This document shows, one piece after another, positions 12,298-24,469 of a stretch of DNA of 64,000 nt. Source of the stretch: Calycina herbarum (lineage: Eukaryota; Ascomycota; Leotiomycetes; Helotiales; Pezizellaceae); NCBI GenBank assembly GCA_001414485.1, contig LLEY01000023.1:62001-126000 (forward strand). The letters run 5' to 3'. A program made the position numbers and the translations under genes. Each line of letters starts with the position of its first letter. Position 1 is the stretch's first letter. The notes beneath the pieces were generated by a model. That model did no database searches and was not told where the DNA came from. It saw only the letters and a program-made list of their open reading frames with translations.

Positions 12298-15200
12298 CTT
12301 TAAGTACCTACTTAGAAGTACTATTAATATAATATTAAAAACTACGCTATTCTCAGGTTCGACCTCTATACTATCCCTAGCGCTAATAATACCGGTAGAA
12401 CTAGTTACTACTCTTAAGGAGGAAGTGAAGTTGCTAGTACTAAGAACGTTTAATAGCTCCTTAGAGAAACTTACTAAGTTTATTATAAAAGCTTTAATAT
12501 ACTTAAACTTTTACTTAGTATAGTTTACTTATAAAACTAATTAAGTTATATAGCTTACTACTTATCTTAAGAGAGTAGTATATAACTAGATAGAGCTATA
12601 TTTAGAGGATTTTTAGAAGAATAAAATATTAAATAGAAAAGTATTAAACCTTATAAGTAAAAGTACTTAAGGATTATTTTTAACTATTACTAGATTTAAG
12701 AAAGGAATTAACTAGACGTTTATAGATATAGATTTAAAGAAAAAAGTAGTATAAGCTTTATATAGCCTCTAATAAAAGGGTTTAGCTACTAAATATACGT
12801 TAATATTCTAGTAATACTCTATACGACTTAGCTAGAACGACGAAGCTTTATATAAATAGTACTATAGAGAATTAAAAGACAGTGTTAAAGACGAATTAGC
12901 TAGGGATAACTTCCTAGACATACTCGACGAGTTAACTAATAATACGATTAAGATTAATAATCGGAATTATAAGCGGAGTCTAGAGAAGAAGAGTAGTTAT
13001 AGATATCGATATTAAGGAAAGAGTAGGAAAAAGAACTATAGAGATTCTATAGAAATTAATACTACTTAGAAACATTAGATCTAAGAGAAAGGAACTTAAG
13101 GAAAAAACCTACTAAAGAAAGAGCTTTCCTAGAAGGAGCGAGATCGTCGACGTAAGTAGAACTTATATTATAACTGTAGCCTCTCTAGCTATAGAGCAAA
13201 TAAGTATAGTAAGAAGAAAGACTCTAAAGAGAAACAAGCTAACGCTACTATCTAAAAAGAAGTAGCTTTAATAGAAAGAATTAAACTCTTAGATAAAGAA
13301 CTCGAGGCTAGAGGATATAGTATATAGATTGAAACAAATACCTTAGATATAATAGCAGGTGTTATATATCTATAGCTAAACGAAGGAATCGAGCTATAAG
13401 TTAGTAGAGTATAAGACACTAATAATAGTAGGAATCTACTTCTTAAAGAATATTATAATATATAGTTAGAAATAGAATACGAATTACCTCTTTAAGTAGA
13501 ATATAAGTTACTACTATTAACTAGTTTATTAGAGTTATTAGAATTAGAATCTAATTCGTTAGAAGCGGATCTAAGAATATATAAGCCTAAATAAGACGAA
13601 ATATAAGCATTTATTAGAACCTAAGAGAGAGAGAATAGATAGATATATATAGAAAACTAGAAACCTAATTTCTAGAGCCTATATTCTACTTAAGGAATTA
13701 ACTCTACTATTTTAACTACTTATAAAATATTTTAGAATAAATAAGACAGAGTAACATTAGTAAGCCTTATTACTAGAAGGGAAACTATCGAATTTAAGAA
13801 ACCTAGACTAGAATAAGTAGTATCTAATAAGCTATCTAGTCTGTCTAAGATAGGAGATATATAGATAGTCGTAGACTTATAAGAAGAAACCAGCTTATAG
13901 TAATAACAGGGTTCTAATAACTTTACTAGACGTCTAAAACCTAGTTTCTTAGGTATACTATCTAATAGTAGGGAAGCTATACTAGAAATAGAAGGCTAGT
14001 ATACTATAGTCGCTTTAGTTAGAAAAGTTAGAGTAATATTTTAGGAATCTAGAAGTAGAAAGTTATTTAGTATAATCTTTTAGAAGATAAATAAATACGA
14101 TATAGACTAAGAAACAGAGTTAGTATAGAGAGAGCTTTACTAACTAATAATTAGAGAGCTAAACGCTACCTCTAGAGAAAATCAGTTAGTTATAACTATG
14201 AAAATAAAAGAGAAGGAACTTTAAGTTATAATTAACTCTAGAGTAATAGGTAATTTCCTCTCTCTAATAGCTTTAAAAAAGCTAAACGTTCTAATTAAGA
14301 ATATAAAACCGTACTGTCTAGAGGTAGTCGACGGAATAGACATTATCTACTAAAATAGGATTATTAATTAGTAAACTATTCTAATAAAAGTTAATATTAA
14401 AGAATACTATTTAGATATATAATTTAATATTATTAAAATAGGAAGTAAGAAAGTAATACTTAGTATACTATAAATTTAAGAATATAATCTAGATATTAAC
14501 TAAAAGGCTTAAATAATAACCTTTAGTTAATATAATTATATAGGTTTGTAATTATAACTTTAAGGCTAGAACGAGGTTAGCGCTACCTCTTCTAAAGTAC
14601 TAGAATACCTTGTCTAGGGTCCTTCACAGGTTAGTAAGACAGCTTATAACGAAATACCTATATAGTATAGAGAATTTAGAGCTTTGTTTAAAAACCTAGA
14701 AGACTTATAAGCCTTACTAGAACATCGCTTATAGAATTATAAGATTAAATTAAAAAAGGGTTATTACCTCTCGAAGTAGAAGCTTTAGTTATATAACTAG
14801 AAAAGTCTCTAAAGAATAGAAAGTTATATAAAAGAAGGTATTAAAAAGAGATATATTAGGAGATCTAAGTTACTAATTACCTTAAATATACTTATTATTA
14901 AGAAGAAAGACGACCTAGAAGAGAGAGTATATATTAATTATTAAGAAGTAAATTATACTATAGTTAAAGACGCTTATCTACTACTACTTAGCTAATACTT
15001 ATAAAACAAGTTAGACAAAGTAGTACGATTTATAAAATTAGATTAATAAAACGCCTATAGACTTATATAAATAAAAGTCAGAGACGAATAGAAGATAGTA
15101 TTTACCTTACTATTAAACTTTTATAAATATATAGTTATACTATTTAGACTTTATAATATACTAGCTATATATTAAAGATAAAATAATAATATTTTAGAAG

Positions 15201-18181
15201 ATCTTCTAGTAGTAATAGTAATCTATTATCTAGATAATATATTAATCTTCTTAGAAAAAGAAGAAGAATATAAGGAATATATTAAAGAAGTTTTATAATA
15301 ACTTATAAAAGTAAACTCTTAGTTAAAACTCTTAAAATACAAGTTTAGAGTAACTTAGACACTCTTCCTTAGATAAGTATTTAGCTTAGAGAAAATAGAA
15401 ATAGATCTAGTAAAGATCTAAGATATCTTAAACTAGAAGTTACTAGAAAATATAAAAGATATATAGTCCTTTCTTAGATTTGTAAACTTCTACTATCTGT
15501 TTATTTAAAACTATATAAAGATTACTAAACTAATATTAGTACTAGTAAAAAAGGCTATTAAATTTATATAGAATAAATAAGCTAAGAACGCTTTTTAGAA
15601 GATTAAAGTAAGGTTTATAGAAAAACCTATTTTATATAACTTTAATATAGATAAACTAAGTATAATCGAGATAGATACTTTAGACATAGTAGTAGGTGCG
15701 ATTTACCTATAACTAAATAATAAAGGAAGACTTATATCTATTATATACTATTCTAAAATATTTAATCTAGTATAATAAAACTATAGTATCTTTGATAAAG
15801 AATTACTTACTATAGTATTAGCTCTAGAATACTAGAGAATTTATTTATAGCTAGTAAAATACTAAGTTACGATTCTCTCTAACTATAAGAACCTTAAACG
15901 TTTATAATAACTAGAGAGCTTATAACTAAATAGTTAGCTAAATAGGCAGAGATATTAGAAGGGTTTAATATCGTTATTCGCTATATAAAAGGAATATTAA
16001 ATACTTAGGCTAATACTCTTAGCTAGAAACCCGGATATAAGAGAAATAAAGAATATAAGAAGATTATAATCTTAAAAACTCTTAAAAATAGAGACTTAAT
16101 ACCTATAGTATATAAAATAGTAGTAATAAACAATATATAGATAGATAAAATTCAGAGTATATATAAGGGTTATAATCAGTATATAAAAGGAAAACTATAG
16201 GTTCCTAGCTTATATACGAAAGAATTTATATAAGAATACTATACTATACCTGTCTATAGTTACTAAGGAATTCAAAGAACCCTCTAGTAGATAAGATAAC
16301 ACTACTATATTAACTAGTTATCTACGATAGTTAAGAAAGTAATAGCTAAATATAATACCTATACTAGGAATAAGGCTTTCTACTATACTTCTTATAGACA
16401 GATAAACACTACTCTAATACTATAAATACCTTAGAAATTAATATCTATAGATTTTATTATTAAATTACTTAAATCTAAAGATCTAATAATAGAAGTTAAG
16501 TATAATACGATCCTAGTTATTATAGAACAACTTATAAAGTATATAATTCTAATAGTATATATAGAGTCGAGTATAGCTAAGGAATTAGTATTCGTATTCC
16601 TTAGAGAAGTAGTCTTAAAACATAGACTATCTGAAGAAATACTCTTAGATAGAGATAAGCTCTTTATCTTAAAATTTTAGATTACTCTTATAAAGCGATT
16701 AGGTGCTAAAAGAAAGCTTTCTATAGCTTTCTGTCCTTAGATAAATAGAGGAAACGAATATATAAACTAAGTAGTAGAAACATACCTTCGTTATTATATA
16801 AACTACTAGTAAGACAACTAGGTAGAACTACTGCCTCTAGCACAGTTTGCCTATAATAGTTTAGTAACGGAAACAACGCTTATTACGCTATTCTATACTA
16901 ACTTTAGATATAAACTAACGGCGTATCAAGAACCGCTATCTACGACTATTAATAACTAACTTACTCGTGTTTACGTCTTAAAAGTCAAAGAGCTATATAA
17001 GGAACTTATAGAGGATTTATAATTTATAGCTAAAAGAAATAAATACTACTATAATAAACAACGTAGTTAGGAGCTAACGCTAAAAGAGAGAGATAAAGTC
17101 TACTTAGTATAAAAAAATATTAATATAAAGAGACTAAGTAATAAACTAGATTATAAGAAACTTAGACTATTTAAAATTAAACGAGTTAAGAGACCTTTAA
17201 ATTATAAATTAGTACTACTAAAGATAATAAATATTTACCTAGTATTCTATATATTCTTACTTAAACTAGTACTACTAGGAGCACTACTAGCTCTAATTAT
17301 AGAAATTCAACTAGTAAATCTAAACGCTAAATACGAAGTTAAAAGGATTCTTAGCTATAAACTTATTAGAGGATAAGTTAAGTATTTAATTAAATAGTTA
17401 GATTACTTATACTTAGAAAACACTTAAGAACTAAAAAGTAATCTTAACTATTACTTAGCGTAACTTTAGGAGTTCTACTAGTAAAACCTAGGTTTACCTA
17501 TATCTTATAGTTAGAAGAAAAAGCTTCGAGAAAAGCTAGGTTAAAACTTAGCTTAGATTAGGAACCGACGGGAATAGGCGGGGCTACTAGACGTACGATC
17601 TCTGTCTTCTACTGTTTTTCTAATACCTTCTACTGCTCTTTCTCTTCTCTTTCTCTCTTCTTAGCTTTATCAAGCTCTTATAAGTTTATAAGACCGCGGC
17701 AGAGTATCTCTTACTCCTGCTTAGTAAGAAAGCGTTACTATTACCGTAATCGGAGAATTTTCTATATAGCCTTAGAACTTTTTTATATAGCTTCTTCTTA
17801 GATCTTAAAGGCTATCTCCTTCTCTTGTTATAGCCGCCGCTACTAAATATTAATAGATTCCTATTTAAAAAGTAAGGATATTCGGTTTTGTTTTTCAACG
17901 TTATAGAGCTTACCTTTTCTAGTATACTTAGAATACTTAGAACCGCTAGCGACACCGACGTAGTAACGACCGGCCTTTGCTCGAGTATATCGAGTATAAG
18001 GAATTATTTCGTATTCTAATCGTTTAATTCAGAGAACGTTTTAGATTCTATATTATCTAAGTCTATCTTTATAGATAGGTGTTAACGATATAATAGAAGA
18101 GAGAGAAGCCTACTAACTTCCTTATAATATTTCTTAGCTTATACTTAAGCGTAAGGATACGCTAGGCTAAGAAGAGGATAG

Positions 18182-18644
18182 TGTTATAAATCACGGAAAG
18201 TAGTAAGTAGTCTAGATAGCGCTCTAATAGAATAAGATACGACATCTAGGAAAGGAAGGTAATATAGGAGGAAATTAGTAATATAAAAGGTATTTAAGGG
18301 TTTTAGGATCTTACTATTGTAAGACTGTTAGAAGTCATGTGTGGTTACGTAACGTGATCGTCTTAATCACTCTAATCGCTCTAATCGCGAGCGATATAGG
18401 CGATGTAAGCGATGTAGGTAATATACTTAGAGAACGAAGGTTCTATATAAGACTAGTACGTCTGCTATTAGATAGGAGCTTTATACTTAACTTTAGTTAT
18501 TAATCTTATTATCTTATTTAACATCTTTAATATAAGTAACGAGTTCACTTCTAAGTAAACAACCTATCGCGTCTATACTTCTTACCTATATACTAACCTT
18601 CGAGACTTAGTTATCTTTGTTTAGTTCGTTTAAGTTTCGTTATA
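18182..18644 (+). repeat. 3' LTR of Gypsy II
   Basis: 463 bp, starting TGTTATAAATCACGG and ending CGTTATA. The TG start is intact, and the terminal CA has apparently become TA through RIP. Confidence 0.93.
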
Positions 18645-19023
18645 CTAAGCCTATTCTAACGCTGATTCTCTAAGGTAAGAGATAGCGAAGATAGTTTATA
18701 AATTATAATTACTTTTAAATTTATTAGAGTTAAAGTTGAAATAGATATCTATTTAGAGAAGGAATAAGTCAAGTTTCTTATACTTTCTATAATACGTGTC
18801 TAGTATCTTAACTTTAATAGATTTAAGTACTTCGATCTTATAGAGCTTAGAGACGTCTAGTATACTAATATTATCGTCGTTCCTAGTTAAATATATACTA
18901 GTAGGTGTTTTTCTAGTAATACTTCTAGATATTTCTATAATATTAATTTAACTAGTATTTAAGCTAGCTACGGCGAGGGTTACTAGAGCTATAGTAACTA
19001 AACTTCTAAGTAGATACTTAAAG
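18645..19023 (-). mobile_element. Gypsy I, 5' internal (gag) end
   Basis: Beyond Gypsy II, minus-strand Gypsy I sequence resumes and leads into its own 5' LTR. The reverse complement resembles the region just after the Gypsy II 5' LTR (about 12,298-12,600). Confidence 0.65.
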
Positions 19024-19236
19024 TATAATAAAACTTAAATAAACTAAACAAAGATAACTAAGTCTCGAAGGTTAGTATATAGGTAAGAAGTACAGATACG
19101 TCGGGTTATTTACTTAGAAGTGAACTCGTTACTTATATCAAAGATATTAAATAAGATAATAAGATTAATAACTAAAGTTAAGTACGAAGCTCCTATCTAA
19201 TAACAGACGTGCTAGTCTTATATAGAACCTTCTGTT
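19024..19236 (-). repeat. Truncated 5' LTR of Gypsy I (inverted)
   Basis: The reverse complement matches the last 213 bp or so of the Gypsy II LTR, including the block at about 12,110-12,295. Similarity stops abruptly near 19,236, so most of U3 is missing. Confidence 0.8.
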
Positions 19237-20648
19237 TATATTAAAGTCCTACTTAGTAGGAGTCCCGAAGATAGAGTCTAACTCTATTTCTAGAGCTTCT
19301 TAAAACTAGACTCTATTACCTAACTACTTCTAACCGAGTTATATAATATAACTATAATAAGATCCTAGGATTATATATTCTACTATATTTAATCCTTTCT
19401 TCCTTTCAGGGTTATAATAGTACTCGTCCTATTAGAGCGTCGCCTAGACTTCACTTCGTCACGTGCTAGTACGTAATTCGTAATATATAGCCTAGAGTAC
19501 GTGCCTACTATCGTCGATTACTACTAGTAGTAGAGGTTGATTCGTCTGTCCTAGTATAGGTGTTCTAGTAGTAGAGTATAGTAGGTTAATATAGAATACG
19601 TTATAGATCAATTCTAGTTTATAGAGTAGTTCTAGTTTATATACGTAAAAGTTTATAGCTTAAAGTATATAGAAGAGGCTAATATACTTAGTATTAAACT
19701 TAGGAATTAGTTTAGCTAACTTAATATTCTAGGTACTAAGTATAACTATACTCTCTACTCTATATACTAGAGCTAGTAATCGGTAGACGTTAGTAGCTTC
19801 CTCTGTCTTATCTCTTAAGATAAGAAGGTTCGTACGTAGGAGTACTAAGACGTCTCTTATCTTCGTAGCGAAGGTTATACTAGTAACTACGCTTTAAGAA
19901 TCGAGTATAGCTTAAGAAGAGCTAAAGCTTACTTAGGGATAGTAACCGTTGTTTATAAAGAAGAGTAATATATCTATAGCTGAACTACGTACGTTTCTTA
20001 AAGTAAACTCGGCTAGTAGTAAGAGCTGAACCTAATCCTTCTAAGTATAGTCGATATACTAGTAGAGGTACTTAGAAATAGACTTATTAGTAATTTCGGT
20101 TTCACTATTAGTCTTAGAGTAGTAGGTAGTAGAAAAGTCGATTCGTATACGTAATATATCGTAGACTGTTTTCTAGAATACTATAACGAATAGCGAGCCT
20201 CTATTAGAGACGATAGAGTCTAGTAGACTATAGAGCTTCTAGACGTCTTATATAAATAAGCGAGCTAAGTCGACAGTTATCTACTTTGAATAATACGGAA
20301 TAATATAGTAGTTCTTTATAAGTCTATTAGTAACTACTATAATCTAGTTATAACCGTCTATTATTATAATCAGTTTTATAAAATTAATAGATAGGTTCTT
20401 CTACTACTAGATTAGAATAGAGAGTAGCTTTAAAGTACTCTAGTACTATAGCTAGGAAAACTTATTTCAAAGGTAACTCTTATAGACTTTAACGAATTAC
20501 TTAATATTCTTATAAAGTTTAGGTTACTAGTAGTCTCTAGATACTAGCTTAAATATCTTATTCTTACTAGAGTAGCTACTCTTAACTAAATTATATATTT
20601 TCTAAAGAAGCTAGACTCTAAGCTTAGTATCTAGGACGTATAGTCTAT
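19237..20648 (-). mobile_element. Gypsy III retrotransposon, integrase/3' part
   Basis: Minus-strand pol of a different Gypsy element. Reading down from about 20,560, the reverse complement gives a decayed Gypsy integrase: NFIKLI...DGYN-IIVVTNRL, then DLARLFI, LLDSIVSNRGSLFV and LLLAEFTLRNV-type stretches, i.e. an integrase core with characteristic spacing. Many stops are present. The left (3') end of the element is not defined. Confidence 0.8.
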
Positions 20649-21100
20649 TATTACGAATTATAGTTCGCGTAGTAAGTAGTCTAGATAGCGCTCTAATAGA
20701 ATAAGATATAACGTCTAGGAAATAGAAGATAATATAGAAGAGAATCTATAGTATAGATATATTTAGAATTCTAAGATCTTACTATTAGTATAATATTAGA
20801 AATTACGTAATATATATCACTTATATCGCTAAGCGACATAAACGATATATTAATAGTATCGATAAGCGATATAGATAATAGAGAGAGAATAAAGGTTCTA
20901 TATAGAACTAGTACGTCTGCTATTAGATAGCAGCTTTGTACTTAACTTTAGTTATTAATTTTATTATCTTATTTAATATCTTTAATATAAGTAACGAGTT
21001 TACTTCTAAGTAAACAATCTAGTATATCTATACTTCTTATCTATATACTAATCTTCGAGACTTAGTTACCTTTGTTTAGTTTATATAGAGTTTCGTTATA
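20649..21100 (+). repeat. Solo LTR of the Gypsy I/II family
   Basis: 452 bp, homologous along its length to the Gypsy II LTR, with no internal region. It is flanked by the 5-bp duplication TCTAT (20,644-20,648 and 21,101-21,105). It splits Gypsy III between integrase and RT, so it inserted after Gypsy III and then recombined to a solo LTR. Confidence 0.9.
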
Positions 21101-22500
21101 TCTATCTCGAAAGTAGAGCTTACTCTTAGTAATATAATATTCTAATAAAGCTATTTCCTTTAAGTAAAGTATATAGTCTATTTTATTTATCTTCTTAGAA
21201 ACATAAGTTTAAAATAGGTCTTCTTAATAACCTAATAAAACGATAGTAAAAGTTTATAAAGCCTAGAAAGGCTTAGAAGTCTTTAAGATTTAAAGGTATT
21301 TTCTACTAGACGATTATAATAACTTTTTCAGAGTCTATTCTTACTTTATTAGTAGAGATAATTATACTAAGGTATTAAACCTCTTAGGTTTTAAATTTAT
21401 ACTTCTTAATATCTAAGTAGAGGCTAGCTTTTTAAAGAGTATTAAGAACTTAGTATACGTACTAGTAGTAAGAGTATAAGCCGTCTGAAAAGATAAGAAT
21501 ATTATTAAAATATACTATATAAAAGATATCTAAGAAGAGATGTAAAACTTTATTAATCCTAGCTTAGAATATTATAGGTGTATTAGTTAAGCTGAATAGT
21601 ATAATCAGCGACTTAAAAAGACTATACTAGGTATTAAATACTATAAGCTATTCGTCTTCTTCTTATATTCTAATACGGTTAAACGCTACGATAACGTCTA
21701 ATTTAGTATAGTACTTAGCTATGCTTAATCTCTAGAGAGTCTCTTAGATATAAGGAATCGAGTATCGATTCTTAATTATAATATTATTAAGCTGTCTATA
21801 GTCTACGTAAAAGCGTAGACCTCTCTCTAGCTTCTTTGTAAATAGTATAGACAATGCTACTAGTAACGTACTAGCTCTTATAAAGCTCTTATTAAGTTAC
21901 TCTTTCAGGTATTTACGTAGAACTTCTAATTCTCTAATAGATATATTATATAGTAGGTTATAAAGTGCTCTTATCTCTAGTTTCAACTCGATATAAAGAT
22001 CGTAGTCCTAGTAAGAGAGTAATTCGTCTACTACTTATAGTTAGAAGAGCGGAAGGTAGCGATAGTACTACTGGAGTAGTAAAGAGGCTAGGTTAATAGT
22101 CTTTAGATTATTATATTTATCGAGGCTTTTCTAAATATCGTTAAGCGAGACCTCTTAAAGATATAACTTAGCTGCTTTTTAGTAGCGTAGAAACTACTAG
22201 TATACTATATTAGTCTCTTTGAAATAAAGTTCCTTTTCTATACGCTTATAGCTAGTAAGACTATTATTAGTATAGTATTTAGCTAGTACTAGTAGATCGA
22301 GGTATTACTAACTAGTAAGCTCTTTTAGCTTCTAGTCGATTTTATATAATAATAGAGAGAATACTTTTATATCTTATTATCTAGCGTAAGTATAGAATAC
22401 AGCTACGTTAATTATCTTTAGAGTATCTTTAGTAGCTTTAGTATAACCGTAGACTAATACTTTGTCTCTTTTTATATAATACTTATAGTCTTATAAGATA
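21101..22500 (-). mobile_element. Gypsy III retrotransposon, RT/RNase H part
   Basis: Continuation of Gypsy III on the minus strand. The reverse complement of about 21,400-21,830 reads through Gypsy RT blocks: FYVDYRQLNN, then YTKLDVIVAFNRIRI, FNT-YSLFKSLIILF, and an FNNILIF in place of YADDILIF. The right boundary is uncertain; a T-rich stretch follows at 22,497-22,530. Confidence 0.8.
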
Positions 22501-22728
22501 TTCTTTTTATTTTTTTTATTTTTTTATAGATTAAGAAATAGATTGTCCGCGAAGAAGAAAGGAAGAGAGAAGCTCTTTCTTAGCTATTTATATATCTATA
22601 AAAGAATATATCCGCGATATTTATAATCTCGCTTAGTAAGCTACTTAGAAGCGAGCTTAAAAGTAGCTTAAAAGCAGCTTATTTACTAAATCGAAAACTC
22701 TTATACTTTACTAAAAATTTATATCTAT

Positions 22729-22918
22729 TTTATTAAATTAGTTTAGATTTATATATTCCTACTTAGTAATCGTTCCTAGTTTCTTTTTAAGACTATCTAC
22801 TTTCTTAATTTTAAATACGTATATTAGATATAATACTTAGTAAAAACTAGTTTTAACTTTAGATTACTATATTTAACTACTTAGAGTACTATAATATATA
22901 ATAATACTATAACTTAAA
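22729..22918 (+). repeat. Direct repeat, unit 1
   Basis: About 190 bp, repeated in the same orientation at 23,073-23,259 with RIP-type transitions between copies. The intervening 155 bp is AT-rich. No coding sequence is seen. It may be a pair of LTR fragments or a local duplication. Confidence 0.75.
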
Positions 22919-23072
22919 GTAAAGTAAAGTCTTTTATATAGAATTTTAGTTTCAAGTTTAAGTATAATATAAGTCTACTTTTATACTACTCTATAAATAC
23001 TATAGAATTAAAAGTTAGAAACTACTTTATATAAGGTTTTATACTATAGTTTATATACTCTTTTAGATAGAC

Positions 23073-23259
23073 TTTATTAAATTAGTTTAGAGTTACGTAT
23101 TCCTACTTAGTAATCCTTACTGGTTTCTTTCTAAGACTATCTACTTTCTTAACTTTAAATATATATATTAGATATAATACTAAATAAAAACTAATTTTAA
23201 CTTTAGATTACTATATTTAACTACTAAAAGTACTATAATATCTAATAATACTATAATTC
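23073..23259 (+). repeat. Direct repeat, unit 2
   Basis: Second copy of the repeat at 22,729-22,918. Both begin with TTTATTAAATTAGTTTAGA-type sequence and end with TAATAATACTATAA. Confidence 0.75.
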
Positions 23260-23479
23260 TTAGTACTATTAAAAGAGTAGCTAATAGAATAGCTAATAGA
23301 GTAGTAAATAGAGTAGATAGTAGAGTTAATACTAAAAAAAGTAATAGAGTAAGTAGTAACTTATAAAAAACGTAACTTTTAATATAAGTTTCTAGAAGAA
23401 ACTAATAGAGTAGCTAGTATCTTAGCTTATAAAGTTATTATAAAAGGTATATATAATCTATTCGAACCCTCGAATAGCC

Positions 23480-23636
23480 TAGCCGAGATTCCCCCGGCCT
23501 TAGTCGAGATTCCCCCGGGTTACTACTTATCTAATCGAGTATTCTACTATATAAAAGCGGTTTAGTCGAGAATATACCTCCTAGCCGAGAATCCTATCTC
23601 TTAGCCGAGAATCCTACCTCTTAGCTAAGAATCTAC
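23480..23636 (+). repeat. Degenerate tandem array of a 20-21 bp TAGCCGAGAATCC motif
   Basis: About seven units can be picked out, starting near 23,480, 23,500, 23,531, 23,561, 23,581, 23,602 and 23,622. All contain TAGYCGAGA or a decayed form, followed by a C/T-rich half. The last three are the most regular (21-bp spacing). The array stands out because it is C+G-richer than the surrounding AT-rich DNA. Confidence 0.75.
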
Positions 23637-23639
23637 TAA

Positions 23640-24165
23640 TTATATAATTTTATTTAAATACTAATATATATATATAAATTACTATTATTTAAATAGTATA
23701 TTATTAAAAACCTTTAGATAATAGTAGAATAGTCTTATATTAGATATAATAAGTATAATAGCTATATTATAATATAAATAGTTAGCTATAGTAGTTATAG
23801 TAGCTAGTAGTTATAGTAGCAGTTATAGTAGCTAGTAGCTATAGCGGCTATAGTAGTAGCTAGTAGTTATAGTAGCTATATAGAGTATATAGAGTATACT
23901 AGAGTATATATAGCGCTATATTATAAACTATAACTAAAGACAAAGATATAAGAGTATATATATATAAATATAAGAATTTAAAGCTATAGTTCTATCTACG
24001 AATATAATACGAGTTATATATCTAGGGAAAAGAGGTTACTAAGTAAGTATAAGCTATAAGAAGCTGAAATCTCGTACGAGCTATAAAGAGCTAGAAGTAC
24101 GTATAGCTGAGATCTCGCTATAGCTCTCGTTATAGCTCTCGTTATAGATCCACATATCCCGAGGT
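23640..24165. repeat. AT-rich low-complexity stretch with TAGTAGCTA-type microsatellite
   Basis: Low-complexity sequence. Between about 23,800 and 23,885 a GTTATAGTAGCTAGTA motif recurs, and around 24,115-24,150 there is a CTCGTTATAG repeat. No gene is seen. Confidence 0.6.
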
Positions 24166-24177
24166 GATTACCGAGGT

Positions 24178-24203
24178 CACGTGCTGTCACGTGCTGTCAC
24201 GTG
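24178..24203. promoter_or_regulatory. Three CACGTG E-boxes at 10-bp spacing
   Basis: CACGTG starts at 24,178, 24,188 and 24,198, separated by CTGT, so the sites lie on one face of the helix. They are upstream of the gag remnant at about 24,470 and are probably part of that element's LTR/promoter. CACGTG is a core site for bHLH factors; a function here is inference. Confidence 0.55.
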
Positions 24204-24469
24204 TATTCTTCCAGGTTACGGACCAGCGCCGTAACACGCTGTATACGATACGAGTCAGCCTTAGTATTCTAGTGCTAAGACTGATTCGCCTGCCGAGTTC
24301 TAGGATTACACGGTTATATAACTAGCTTTTATATATATTATCTACTATTTATATATTTATATAATTAACAAAGTTATTATATTCCTCTTATACTATTTAG
24401 CTAATAACACTGTCGTTATAATAGCTTACTACGATATCTACCTCTACTCTGTTTAGTATCGACGACTTA

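Larger units (their letters stand above)
11835..18644 (+). mobile_element. Full-length Gypsy II chromovirus-type retrotransposon, RIP-inactivated
   Basis: A 6,810-bp LTR element flanked by the 5-bp direct repeat CTAAG (11,830-11,834 and 18,645-18,649). Two LTRs of 463 bp each are collinear. Internal order on the plus strand: gag with a decayed CCHC zinc knuckle (13,160-13,210; the cysteine and histidine codons are now tyrosine codons); a retropepsin region (about 14,200-14,340, DSG-type site decayed); RT with YLDNILIF, where RIP appears to have turned the second catalytic Asp into Asn (about 15,225-15,255); RNase H; an integrase core (about 16,440-16,900); and a C-terminal chromodomain (about 17,330-17,470). 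A purine-rich tract lies just before the 3' LTR (18,169-18,181). Every frame carries stops, so this copy is dead. Confidence 0.92.

Noticed and set aside
23480..23636. Possible CRISPR-like array
   Set aside because: The organism is a fungus, and units are directly abutting degenerate tandem copies without unique spacers.
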